64,000 bases of DNA, from NCBI GenBank assembly GCA_028753945.1, contig JAPNXP010000002.1:6882001-6946000 (forward strand), read 5' to 3'. This DNA comes from Hexactinellida sp. DTS-2022. Lineage: Eukaryota > Porifera > Hexactinellida. The notes beneath the pieces are model-generated. The model had not been told where the DNA came from and did not search any database. It was given only the letters and a program-made list of their open reading frames with translations. Positions 23,603 through 34,974 of this stretch are shown here, in pieces. Both the position numbers and the translations under genes were made by a program. Positions within the stretch are counted from its first letter, which is position 1. Every line of letters starts with the position of its first letter.

Positions 23603-23805
23603 AAATGGATGCGAAATTGTAAAAAATATTCAATTCCTAATCAGTCTAATATAGATATTATAAATAATGCTACAATTATTGTTATAAGTGTAGATTTATT
23701 ATGGCTGATAAGGAATCATTACACATGAGTGAACTTGAACTTCCCAACAAACGAAGACATACAGAGGAGTTAAAACAAGTTCAGAAAATATCATAGTCTA
23801 CTTAC

Positions 23806-24111
23806 CTTCATTTTCAACATAATCACACATAGCTATTATATTGGTATCTGCCAGTTTCCAAACTTTCTCATGATGTAGGAGAGAATGTAAATATCTGTCA
23901 ACTGGGGACAGATCAAAAATTTGAAGATCCATCTCAGGATTAGATTTGACTTGAGGGAGATCAGTGTTTTCAAACTCCTCTATTTGTTAATTGCATTGGA
24001 TTGATATTATTAATTTCTATTGGTGTCATTCGATGAATGACAGTAAATTAATTCGTACTTACGAATAGTTGGCAGGTATTCTGTGTCAGGAAGTGGTTGA
24101 ATATCGTCAAT
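23806..24111 (-). CDS. Two putative minus-strand exons of a third gene in the KDZ element
   Basis: Exon 24063-24111 (acceptor CTCCAG, donor GTAAGT) encodes IDDIQPLPDTEYLPTI. Exon 23806-23979 (acceptor AAATAG, donor GTAAGT) continues in phase as QEFENTDLPQVKSNPEMDLQ through LLHHEKVWKLAD to CDYVENE. Both splice pairs are strong and phases agree, which is why I read it as coding. No start codon or further exons were identified, and I do not recognise the product. It may instead be a leftover of an older element. Confidence 0.4.
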
Positions 24112-24166
24112 CTGGAGATGGAAAAGCCTTAACTTAATTACTTAAATACATTTATATAAATTAGAT

Positions 24167-26921
24167 ATGCAATCACTTCGGAAATCTGTGATTGTGATTG
24201 TTGATTCTTTTTTTTGTACAACTTGCGTGGATAACCAATGTCTTCATGTAAAAGCCGCCCAACTAGCTAATGATGATAATTTATTTCAACATATTGAAGG
24301 AGAAAAATATGATGGATCAAGTTGTTTCTTTTTAACGCCATTTAGCTATCTTCTTCAAAGACTTGACATTTCACTCATTCTATTATAAGGTCAGTAAATA
24401 TTATTTAATAAACAACATCTTTTAATAGTTAAAATTAGTTATTTAATTACTAGAAAGTGATAGGTAACTATTTTTAATTTAACGCATTTAATTCTGTAGG
24501 AAGCTAATTGGTACTGTAAAACTTGTTTGATGACATGTACTAGTAAATCAGCATTCCTGAAGATTCTTCCAGAGCCTACACCTAGATGTATGGAATATTC
24601 AGAGAAGAAATATCAAACAATTTCTACTATTTCCATACCATTAGCCTTAGATGAACATCTTTCCAGAGTATATGACGATCAATTGAAGTATGGAATTCGA
24701 TTACCAGTAGAAATTAAACCAGAGAAATACACTTGTATTAATGGCTATCCATTTCATGATCTAAAACCAGCACGTGCATCCAAAGGTATAAAAATATATA
24801 CGGAAAGTGATGTTATCCCTTTGCCAGGACATCAAGGTAAATATTATATATACTTATATATATTCTTATTCCAATTTCTTTTGGTCGCTTAGAGGTTGTA
24901 TTTCTGATCATATACTCACATAGTATTCAATGCAACCTGCTCTGGCTCATGTAACTGCAACGCAAGATATGACGGGTCCTCAAACTTACTTCTTAACATA
25001 GACGATCACTATTTTGTCCATTATTAATTATTATATGAATATAGTGAACTAATGGCTATGTCGAAGAATACACTCCAAGGATTTATTAGGTAAACTTTAA
25101 AATTATAGTTCTCTATTCATCTCTTTGAATAATTTATTAACACCCGCCTTCTTATAATAGAGCAAAAAATCGGAAGTTAGCCCGTTTGGGTAGACGAGAA
25201 AGAATTCAATATAACGTTTTTCATTATGCATGGAATTCTTACCTCCGCCTTATTAACATAAACTATAGCGCAAGTTTCACATGTCCTATTTGCAAAGACT
25301 ACCCTGATGTTGTTATCTTCGATGGAATAACTCTTGGGAGTATTAAAGAAATTCCTCCATCCAGTATAGAGTTTGACAATACTCAAATTATACCACCAGT
25401 ATCCAGAAACTTGCGTTTTTTAATTCCTTCCATCACTAAACGTAAGGGAATATTAGAGTATATACAAAACGGAAACACTCTCAGTCAATTTAAAGATCTT
25501 ACTAAATCTATTGATATAAAACCTCTTGCAACTTATATCGAGGCAAGTAGTATTCTGGATGGAACAAAGGTTTTTGTAAAAGACACTCGTATCAAAGAGG
25601 CTATCCATTATTTCACAAGAAATGAGCCAATATCGGGGATTTTTCAATTTTCCATATTAGAACTAGAGGAACTGGTAATAGTAGTAAAATTAGCCAGAGG
25701 GAAATATATTCGTGAGAGTGCAAGCGTCACTATTTTCCGAAAAATGTATACTCTCAAGACATTATTACTATCAATTGAATGTAAAAAGAAAACAAGCCCT
25801 GAGGAGCATCTACTTTTGGCATTGCACCAAAATATCTGTCCTCTATTAGCATGGATCATGGAACGGTTTGAGACCCTACATTCCACACCGACAAGAAAAT
25901 TAATACCTTTTAAACCGACAGATTCAATGACTTTTTCTTACTATTTTCCAGCATTTAAGACCCAATACAAGTGAGTAAATATTTAAGATAATAGGTATAC
26001 TTTAGTTTATCTATGTATAGTCTACGGTCGTCTAAAATAATTGAAATTTTGGAAAGTTGATGCCCTACCACTGTAGTTTCCTTAGGTGAATAATGACTGC
26101 TGGAAAAATTTCAAAACAATCAAAATAATTTAGTACCTCGAATGGTTTATACTGTGATGCTGAGCATTTTCTATAGCACTTCCAATGGAAAAGTAGTGAT
26201 GCCTTGCGCACCACTAAATCCATTCTCCTTGAAACTTTATCAATTTCATTTTTAACATAAAGGAAGCTTTAGCAGGGGTGGGACATAAAACTTTCAGAAT
26301 TATGATTATTTTGGACCTCCCTATAATAATGTATACGGATGATTTTAGATTACCGATCTATCAAGATGATAAAAATCCAGTCGTTAGCGACATCTGTGCA
26401 AAGAAGTTTCCAGTTCATCCGACACTATCACCTGGTATGGTAATGATGAACTGTCAGCATCAGATATGTTATGGGTTTACAATATTGAGAGCTAAAGAAT
26501 CAACTGTTGGTATTCTACATCTGTTACTTACACATTTTCGTAAACTACCTCGAATAATAATATATGACAATGCATGTAACCTTCATAGAACTTGTATGAT
26601 CAGGTAAGTAATTTTGTACTAAGATTTGATTCAATCTATAATGGTTTCTTAAACTGATAATATTTTTTTAGGGATCCCCGTGCATTTCAACATACCAGCT
26701 TTCTTGTCGACCGATTTCACTCCCGTAATCATCTCTGTAACCCCTTATACTCAATGAAACATATTACTGAGAACAAATTGAATAGAATTAACTCTCAAGT
26801 ATGTGAGCAACTATTCTCGACAATGAGAAGGATATCCACACAGATAGCCTATATGCGCCTGGAAAATATATTCTACACAACCCGCTACTTCCTGGCTATT
26901 ATTAATAACATTAACAAATAA
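24167..26921 (+). CDS. KDZ/HMGXB3-like DDE transposase, multi-exon
   Basis: Transposase of the 23427-29483 element. Exons by consensus splice sites: 24500-24836, 25181-25970, 26349-26603, 26672-26921; together exactly 544 codons including stop. A further 5' exon (24167-24389) carries a Cys/His cluster (FCTTCVDNQCLH) but has TAA at 24386-24388 just before its donor, so the true 5' structure is uncertain. Motifs: TCPICKDYPDVVIFDGITLG (CxxC then likely first Asp, codon 25321-25323), PTLSPGMVMMNCQHQICYGF, RIIIYDNACNLHRTCMIRD (second Asp, 26566-26568), FLVDRFHSRNHLCNP, and INSQVCEQLFSTMRRI (Glu, 26805-26807). The YDNACNLH/VDRFH pattern belongs to transposases related to the KDZ group and to HMGXB3-type proteins; assignment to KDZ is inference. 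All three candidate catalytic residues are intact. Confidence 0.75.
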
Positions 26922-27061
26922 TTATTGTTGTGAATCACTTGACACATAGTATTATTATAATATTTTTATGTAACCAACTTATCAATGCATATTGTTACAT
27001 TTCAGACTATTCAATCTAGCAAAAATAAATATATAATAAATAAATACAAATTAGGCATATA

Positions 27062-29109
27062 CTAAATACATTTGAAACAATGGAAATCTGTAATGTCCCT
27101 ATTTTCGTAACCGACACAAACTCTGTGGTAGGTGTCATTGCAACGGCAACATTTCAAAGTGGAAGTAAATGAAAATTCAGGTAATCTACAAACACATATT
27201 AAAGGGATTGTGATTAGAGAAGCTGTTTTTCTCTTTTTCAGACTGAACTTAACTGGAGCGATGGGAAATTCAGTTAGATAATTTGCTTCTAAACATTGCC
27301 TTAAGTGCTCTCTCATCCGGTTTTGTCGCCATCTAGTCTTTGTAGGATTTCCTCCCAGGGCTAGATTGATACAAATAGCAGCAGCGAATAAACCGCAGTC
27401 ACATCCACCTTGCTGTTGTTGGATTGTTTCTACAATTACTTCTAGGTTATGAGGAGCTTCTTTACGATAAAGAGAAGCGAGTTGTCCTTTTAGTTTATTA
27501 GTTATGGATCCATAATACATTGAATCATACAGGTACACTTTACTATCAGCATCACTCCTTGATACAACCCAATCGAGGGCTCCATCGTGGTGGATTTGAA
27601 TGCTTTCTGGTAGCGCTGGAACAAATTGTAATCCCTATAGTTAGATATAAAAAGATAGTGGTTGCATAATTTCAATAATTGTATCTTACTTGACTTAGTA
27701 TTGTGTCTTGTAATCCTTTTAGACCCGGGAACTGGTTTAGTAACATAAGCTAAAATATGAGAAGTGCATGGATTATGTTAGAAGTATAATTATAAGTCAA
27801 ATCAAAGTACTTACATTGAAAGCATTCATTGTTCTATCCGTCAGGAACGTACGTTCATGACTCAGCTCGTGAAGTGCAATTTTCATGTCCCCTTCGGATA
27901 TGATTCGAGTGGCGATAGGTTTGTCCAATGACATCTGTTGAGTGGTTAAGGTTTTATCGGGTTGCTGAATTACATCGACCATCATAATTACTGTACTACC
28001 TATAATTTGCATCATTATCGTATGTGAGTACAATAACTTATCCAAAATTTTCATCTTAAGTTAAATTTCCCCTAAACTTTGGTTACTAGAAGGGCCGAAA
28101 CAATCTCACCGGTAGGGCTGATAAGGCCATGGCCCTACCAATAATTTGTTTAGCGTTAGAATTTCTACTACCCTCTTAATACAAATTGTCTGAAAAGGCC
28201 ATACAATCCCCATTTCGAGTATATGCCATGCGCTATATCTGGTATTCATTTGTTAATATTATAAAATTAAATTCAGCCAAAATTGTTAGTACATATAACT
28301 CACCTTGTATTTGGCAGTCTTTAAATGGCGTATCTGGGATTATAGGGAAATAGGCGTGTGGAGTTGAAGGAGGAAGTATGTCTGATAAACTTTCATCAGT
28401 TAAGGGAGAATGATCATTAAATAAACATTCCAGATCAACCTTTTTTAGAATGTCTTCTGAGGTAGGAAATTCATCGACATCAGATGATATAATATCATCC
28501 AATAGGGTCTCAGTTTTCTTCTTTGGACTGGCATGTGGTGATCTATCACGAAAGTTGTCTTCTTCGGAATTGATCTCTTCAGAATCGCGGGTTTTTATGT
28601 TTCCAGTATAGTTATTAAGCATTCGCGAGTACAATTCCTTATATTACTATATGAGATATGCTTTGGCCACCATTTAGGTTTTTTCTCGTTCCAGATATTT
28701 CGTTTTCGTCCTAAACGAGTAAGTAAGAGAATACGTAACACAATAATTAAGCAAATAATACATCATCGAACTTACCGATCGATTGCTGTGTTATCCACCT
28801 CACCATGCACCGAAGTGTTGAGACATTGAGTTTCCGGTAATCTTTTGTAAATAGTTCAGAAAAATCTCTATCATTTTCCGGTTTAGATAATGGGCTTGCT
28901 TGGCTAGGCCTGTGTACAGAGGAAATCAAGGAATGCCATATTTCGTTTTGATTTTTCTCAGCATACTCTTTGTAAGAGCTTGTTCCAACGACGTTCATTT
29001 TCCCATTCCAGGTGAATGTTGCGCCTATAGCTTCGCCAGTAACCTTAGTAAAAACATCTAAAGCATTTTGAAGGTGTTTTCTAGCATTCGCTTTAGTGAC
29101 TCGTGGCAT
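27062..29109 (-). CDS. Ulp1-like (C48) protease with PHD finger, five exons
   Basis: Partner gene of the KDZ transposon. Exons (minus): 29109-28776 (ATG, MPRVTKANARKHLQN), 28710-28304 (KPKWWPKHISYSN then an acidic Ser-rich linker), 27999-27815, 27749-27690 and 27634-27062. All four splice pairs are GT-AG in matching phase. Exon 2 changes frame near 28634; total length 1559 is one short of a multiple of three, consistent with one lost base. The Ulp1 core runs from FLTDRTMNAFN through IQIHHDGALDWVVSR and VYLYDSMYYGS to QQQQGGCDCGLFAAAICINL. Asp, Gln and Cys of the catalytic set are present, but the His expected before Trp is Asp (codon 27572-27574). The C-terminus is a PHD-like finger (CVCRLPEF, CCRCNDTYHRVC, CFKC). 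Ulp1-type proteins occur in several transposons; their role is unknown. Confidence 0.7.
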
Positions 29110-29202
29110 TGATAAATTTGTATCAAATTGGAATGCAATTCGTAAGTAGTAAATATTATACTTGTGATTATTATACTAGGGTAAAAATCATTTATCTTAC
29201 GA

Positions 29203-29483
29203 GGATGCTCTATGTACTGTATACGAGCATGCTCTATGTACTTTTAACGAGCATGCTCTATATACTTTTATACGAGCATGCTCTATGTACTTTTATACAA
29301 GCATGCTCTATGTACTTTTATACGAGCATGCTCTATATACTTTTAACGAGCATGCTCTATGTACTTTTATACGAGCATGCTCTATGTACCTTATGAGCAT
29401 GCTCTATGTACCTTATGAGCATGATCTGTGTAACTTATGAGCATGCTCTGTGTACCTTATGAGCATGCTCTGTGTACTTTTTG
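29203..29483 (+). repeat. Right terminal array of the KDZ/Ulp1 transposon
   Basis: About eleven units of GAGCATGCTC plus TATGTAC and spacers (TTTTATAC, TTTTAAC, CTTATG), inverted relative to 23427-23602 and longer by four units. Outer end GTGTACTTTTTGTTA. Some units are mutated (GAGGATGCTC, GAGCATGATC). Confidence 0.9.
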
Positions 29484-29602
29484 TTATATGAAAATTTCAC
29501 AATAATATCGACTCTTTCTGATTCCGGTCCATTCAGAATTACATATTGTTTATTGGAGGTCTTTAATTGCTAATCGGATGGACGACATGGAAACACAAGG
29601 TT

Positions 29603-29763
29603 TACTAGATGTAGGAAATACAATTTTGATTTCATAAGTAAATATTTCCAAATTATATTTTTATTAATTTTAGTGAAAATTTGTCCTATTTTTTTACTAA
29701 AAAAATTATTTCTTAATAAAATTCGATAAGAATTGAAATTTTTTTTCCTACATCTAGTAGTGC
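29603..29763. mobile_element. Small palindromic MITE (ACTAGATGTAGGAAA termini)
   Basis: TACTAGATGTAGGAAATACA is mirrored by TTTCCTACATCTAGTAG 161 bp away. AT-rich interior, no ORF. Confidence 0.65.
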
Positions 29764-29848
29764 TCGTTCTAACACGCCTTTTTTACAATGTATGTTAGTT
29801 CCAAAAATTTTGAATTTTTAGGATACAATATTTGGCGCAAAGTGTCTT

Positions 29849-31230
29849 TAACCAAAGTGTGCTAACACAAACAATACACAAAGCGAACACTCTGCTCTTC
29901 CGCCTGGACGGTACTGCCTGTTGATGTGTGGCTCAATATTAATAAATAAAACAAATTTATGTTAAACCAAAGTGTGCTAAGACAAGCAGGACACTAAGCG
30001 AACACTCTGCTCCTTCGCCTGGACGGTAGTTCCTATTGATGTCTGGCTCAATATTGAATAAATAAAATAAATTTACGTTAAATCAAAGTGTGCTAAGACA
30101 AGCAATACACTAAGTGAACATTCTGCTCTTCCGCCTGGACGGTACTGCCTGTTGATGTGTGGCACAATATTAAATAAATATAACAAATTTATGTTAAACC
30201 AAAGTGTGCAAAGGCAATCAATTACTATCACGACAGTCTGCTCCTCCGCCTGGACGGTACTGCCTGTTGATGTGTGACTCTATATTAAATAAATAATCAA
30301 ATTTAAGTTAAACCAAAGTGTGCTAAGACAAACAATACACAAAGCGAACACTCAGCTCCTCCGCCTGGACGGTACTGCCTGTTGATGTTTGGCTCAATTT
30401 TTAATAAATATAACAAATTTATGTTAACCAAAGTGTGCTAAGACAAGCAATACACTAAGTGAACACTCAGCTCCTCCGCCTGGACGGTACTGCCTGTTGA
30501 TGTTTGGCTCAATTTTTAATAAATATAACAAATTTACGTTAAACCAAAGTGTGCTAAGACAAGCAATACACTAAGTGAACATTCTGCTCTTCCGCCTGGA
30601 CGGTACTGCCTGTTGATGTGTGGCACAATATTAAATAAATAAAGTAAATTTAGTTAAACCAAAGTGTGCAAAGGCAATCAATTACTATCACGACAGTCTG
30701 CTGCTCCGCCTGGATGGTACTGCCTGTTGATGTGTGACTCTATATTAAATAAATAATTAAATTTGAGTTAAACCAAAGTGTGCTATGACAAGCAATACAC
30801 TAAGCGAACACTCTGCTCCTCCGGCTGGACGGTACTGCCTGTTGATGTGTGGCTCAATATTAATAAATAAAACAAATTTATGTTAAACCAAAGTGTGCTA
30901 AGACAAGCAGGACACTAAGCGAACACTCTGCTCCTCCGCCTGGACGGTAGTGCCTGTTGTTGTGTGGCTCAAAATTAAATACATAAGACAAATTTAAGTT
31001 AAACCAAAGTGTGCTAAGACAAGCAATACACTAAGTGAACATTCTGCTCTTCCGCCTGGACGGTACTGCCTGTTGATGTGTGGCACAATATTAAATAAAT
31101 AAAGTAAATTTAGTTAAACCAAAGTGTGCAAAGGCAATCAATTACTATCACGACAGTCTGCTCCTCCGCCTGGATGGTACTGCCTGTTGATGTGTGACTC
31201 TATATTAAATAAATAATTAAATTTGAGTTA
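29849..31230 (+). repeat. ~115-bp satellite S, array 2 (12 units)
   Basis: Twelve units, each with AACCAAAGTGTGCTAAGACA, AGCAATACACTAAG, CCGCCTGGACGGTACTGCCT and GTTGATGTGTGGCTC. Two variant unit types (CTAAGACAAGCAATACAC versus AAAGGCAATCAATTACTATC) recur in a fixed order about every 4 units, pointing to higher-order amplification. The GC-containing palindrome CCGCCTGGACGG is conserved. Confidence 0.9.
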
Positions 31231-32729
31231 AACTTTAAAAAGAATATTCTCAATGAAGTTCATGTGATTTTTGTCCTTGAGAACAAACAGAACTTTTAAA
31301 AAACAACAACCAATTGTAATAAATGTTGAAAATAGAATCATAAACTTCCCCTAAAGTAAAGCAAGAACTACTAGAAATCTAATACAATGTTCTAATTAAA
31401 CACCAACGTCTAAAGAGTCAATAAAAGAAAATTCTTATAAGTTAAGTCAACTTAGTAGGTTACTTAAGTACACACTTAAATCTTAGTGAATACCAATTTT
31501 AGTGAATACGACTTAAGTACATACTTAGTACTTAAGTACTAAGTACGTACCTAAGTACGTACTTAACTTCTTAGTGAATACGGGCCCTGGAGTTTCTAAA
31601 ATTTTATTGAAACTTCGGGTTTAGCTCAAGCAAGCTATTCATTATATTTTGAAGTTCTTTCGGAAGAAACTAGTTTCTACTCCAAAATCAATCCCATTTC
31701 CAGGCCAAGTTGACCTAAACTGGTCCTAAGAATGAAGTGGGCCTAGGGCTTTAGCCCGAGCAGCCCTATGGTAAATCCGCTGCTGGTTATAAGCACCATA
31801 AGTACAGTTCTCGACGATGTGCTTATAACCGGAATCCACTGTATTTTCAAATAAAAGGGATTGTTTCAATAATATCATTTATGCAAGGTCCTTGTGTCTA
31901 ATTAGCATCCATTGCTGAATTCTTTATCCAAAGTATCTATTTGAAATTTTGAATGGCCGTAAAACGTAAATAGTGGGAGGATGAAGTACCAAACTTTATA
32001 TTACTTATTAATAAAGATAAAATTTCAAAATAATATCAAAAGTAGACTGAAATTTCCATAGATCTTTCTAAGTATTTCAGATCTACTAGCAAATTCCCTT
32101 GCTAAATAATCAACGTCTAGCTTTCAATTGCTATAATAATAGAAAGTTACAAATGCTATAATAATATATATAAATTTGGCATTTAAATGCTGGAGATTTG
32201 TTTAGAAAGTAGTCGGAAGATACTCCATTAAGGCATCCTCTATCCACAAAATGGGGGGTATGATTGTATGGAGCATCACCTCCACTCCAAATGATGGGGG
32301 ATATATCCTCCACCAATCCCCCCTGGATATACGCCCATGTCTATTTGGCATAATAGGCATTTATTCTATTTCAAATAATAATAAATTCTAACTACTTTCA
32401 GCAATTTATCGCTAATTAGACCAAGAACCTTGCATTAAGGCTTCGCGTCCCCTTCGATAGGCTGCACGACCCCTAACTAATTTTTTTTGTTTAATATTGA
32501 TTAATCTTATTCAACATATTAGCTATATTATTGTAACAGAGAGCTTGTCTCTAGATATCCTACTTTTCTTATTTCAGCAATTATTGTTTAATTGGAACCA
32601 AAATGCTTCTATGAGAAAACAATATTGAAATCAAACAGGTGATTTGTATACATCGTAGCTCTATTTGTTGAAATGCGTTGATTTGAAGTCGATTTGAGCC
32701 TATACTAATTTAGTCCATATTAGTTTACA
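31231..32729. other. Intergenic stretch with a CTTAAGTAC-rich palindromic block
   Basis: 31430-31590 is dense in ACTTAAGTACGTACTTAA palindromes and ends CTTAGTGAATACGGGCCC, a Harbinger-MITE-like terminus like that at 38942. Nothing else supported; 31591-32729 shows no gene. Confidence 0.5.
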
Positions 32730-32883
32730 TTGCGTGACAGACTTCGATTAGCGATATAATCTTTGAAACCAATAGGAATTCTCGAGTAATTTCGAAATGT
32801 CATGATAATCAAAGAATTCCAACTAGTCACTCCCGTAGTATTGAAAGTAAATATGAATTCAACTAAGGGAGTCTGTCACGCAA
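32730..32883. mobile_element. Small MITE (TTGCGTGACAGACT termini)
   Basis: TTGCGTGACAGACTTCG is mirrored by GAGTCTGTCACGCAA, 154 bp apart. No ORF. Confidence 0.65.
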
Positions 32884-32914
32884 TGTGCAATAGTATGTAC
32901 TAAGTTAGTATAGT

Positions 32915-33403
32915 CAGACTCCACCGGATAGGTGTGTGGATTTCAAGATCATTATTGGCTAAAAACAAATTGTGTGTGGTATAACACATAGATCATCTTT
33001 ATGGGCGGTTGGTGGTCGGTTTAGAATTTTGATTTAACCTAAATTGAATTAAATTGCGACCTTTTGAACAAAAAGAATGTATAAAAAGGTCATCATTTTA
33101 TGCTATATTTGATAAAATGTATGAAAAAAAATTTGTATTCATAATTCGCAAATGAAAAGCGACTACCAACTCCGTACGCATATAATCTTAAAATATTGGT
33201 ACTTATAACAAACATAGATGGCCACCACTTTTGGAAATCCCCCTATGCGAGATTAGTATTAGTCAAATTTTGAAACCCACAAAAAATATAAAGTCTAATA
33301 GATAGAAACATTTTATTTTTGGTTTACAGCTTTGTATAGAATAGGGATCTATTTCTCGCAATTACAGATTACTACAAGATATTTTTTGTGTGGGGTAATT
33401 TAA
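32915..33403 (-). mobile_element. TTAA element L, diverged inverted copy (L4)
   Basis: Reverse complement follows the L family (GACTCCACC..., CATAATTCGCAAATGAAAAG, ...ACAAAAAATATAAAGTC, GGGGTAATTTAA). Its terminal CC-TTAA lies beyond element G2, at 34969-34974. Confidence 0.75.
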
Positions 33404-34964
33404 GGCCAAACTATACTGCAAATGGGAAAATGAGTTTAATTCGTTTTCCTGTTTGTTTCACACTGGTAAATAATCTGGCAAATTTTTTTTGAATTCTGAG
33501 TAGATTTGAAGTCAGTAGGGCTCTGTGACCCAGGAATTCCCTGTTATATAGCCAATTTCGGACGAAAATTTAAATTACGGCCCCACAATGCTCGTCAGAT
33601 AAATTGAGATTCGATTGTTTTTGGATAGTACCCTGTAAAGTATACCTACATTTCAAATTTCAGGTGAATCTGACCCATAGTTTTGCTGTAGCGACCTTTA
33701 TAAGATCCTGGAATGTGATGGACATCATGGAGGGTGACTTTTTCAAATGGGTTAAAAAGTTTGTAGGCTCGCACTGCCATAATTTACTATCAAATTCGTT
33801 GTTATTCATCCAATAGTATCTTTGCATATATACTTAGGATCTAAACCAAAATTTTCAACATTCTAATCGAAAAATTCTGATTTATAGTCATTTAAAGTCA
33901 GATTTGGATTGTCAATGTGCCAAGTCAGACTTCAAAGGGCTGGAACTCTGAAAGTTCGCATTGTAGAGTTTAGATCAAGGGTCATTCCCAAATTGAATAT
34001 ATATTCATTAGTTTGCACTTGGTTTCAAACAATTAGGATAAAAACTGTGAACGCTCAAGCAATTAAAACTTTCTGACCTTTCAACTCATTGGGTGGTCCT
34101 TTCACTTTTCTATTTTGAATCTCAGTAACCCGTAGACCAATAAATAAATTTTTTAGTGCAAAATGATCCCAATACCCGGTTTACTATCCCTCAATAATAC
34201 ATTTTGAGACCCTAACTCACACAATTTTTCCAAATGACCATATATGGGCATAAAGTGTGCCCATTTTTGATGATTTTCAAATATTTTTCTCGAAAACTAT
34301 AAACTCTAGAGCTTAGCACTAACTTTGTATTCACATCTATGTACTATTACCAACTCATATGAAAAACGGATGAAAGCATTTGTAAAATAGTTATAAACAT
34401 ATAAATTCACTTGATTTGAGTCAAAATAGTGGTGTATGTAAAAACCTACCATTATAACTTTTGGTCTAGATTCCACAAATTTGGTTCAATATGTTCGAAA
34501 CCAAGTTTGAATGAATGAATACATATGTTCCATTATAGAAATACGTTTTTTAACACTTCCGACAAAAACTTTCAGAGTAACAGCCCATTGAAGTCAGTCT
34601 TTGACTGCCAAACATCGAAATGTTATAGGTTGGCTGTAGAAATCTGACTTCAAAGTGCTGTAACTCTGAAGTTTTTTTCGGAAGTGTTAAAAAACGTATT
34701 TCTATAATGGAACATATGTATTCATTCATTCAAACTTGGTTTCAAGCATATTGAACCAAATCTGTGAAATCTAGACCAAAAGTTATGATCGTCCATTTGA
34801 AAACTGAGCTTTTGATGATGATGCATACATTTCTAAGCTCTAAAAAGGTCACAACTTCGAAAGTATGAGTCAGAAACAGCTGAAATTTTAAATGCTGGTT
34901 TATTTTATAGAGTACTATCCAAAAAGATCATAATCTCAATATCATTCTTGAGTATAGTTTGGCC
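33404..34964. mobile_element. Palindromic TTAA element G, copy 2
   Basis: Ends GGCCAAACTATACT and AGTATAGTTTGGCC with TTAA on both sides (33400-33403, 34965-34968). The core palindrome is long: AATACATATGTTCCATTATA at about 34520 is mirrored near 34705. Non-coding. It sits inside the last bases of L4. Confidence 0.88.
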
Positions 34965-34974
34965 TTAACCTTAA

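Larger units (their letters stand above)
23427..29483. mobile_element. ~6.06-kb KDZ/Ulp1 DNA transposon with repeat-array termini
   Basis: Inverted arrays of the GAGCATGCTC repeat bracket two divergent-strand genes that converge centrally: a spliced DDE transposase (+, ending 26921) and a spliced Ulp1-like protease (-, ending 27062). No other element interrupts it. I could not find a clear target duplication: left flank ...TTTCGAGG, right flank TATGAAAA; a weak similarity (AAATTTC versus AAATTTTC) may mean the termini extend outward by ~15 bases. Coding decay is limited (one stop beside an exon end, one missing base), so it is comparatively young. Confidence 0.8.

Noticed and set aside
23345-23633. 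Open frames reading SMLYVLL repeats at the left array, and the similar frame at 29103-29396
   Set aside because: They are translations of the GAGCATGCTC terminal repeat arrays, not genes.
29849-31230. CRISPR-like regular repeats
   Set aside because: Units are contiguous ~115-bp satellites without unique spacers, in a eukaryotic sequence.
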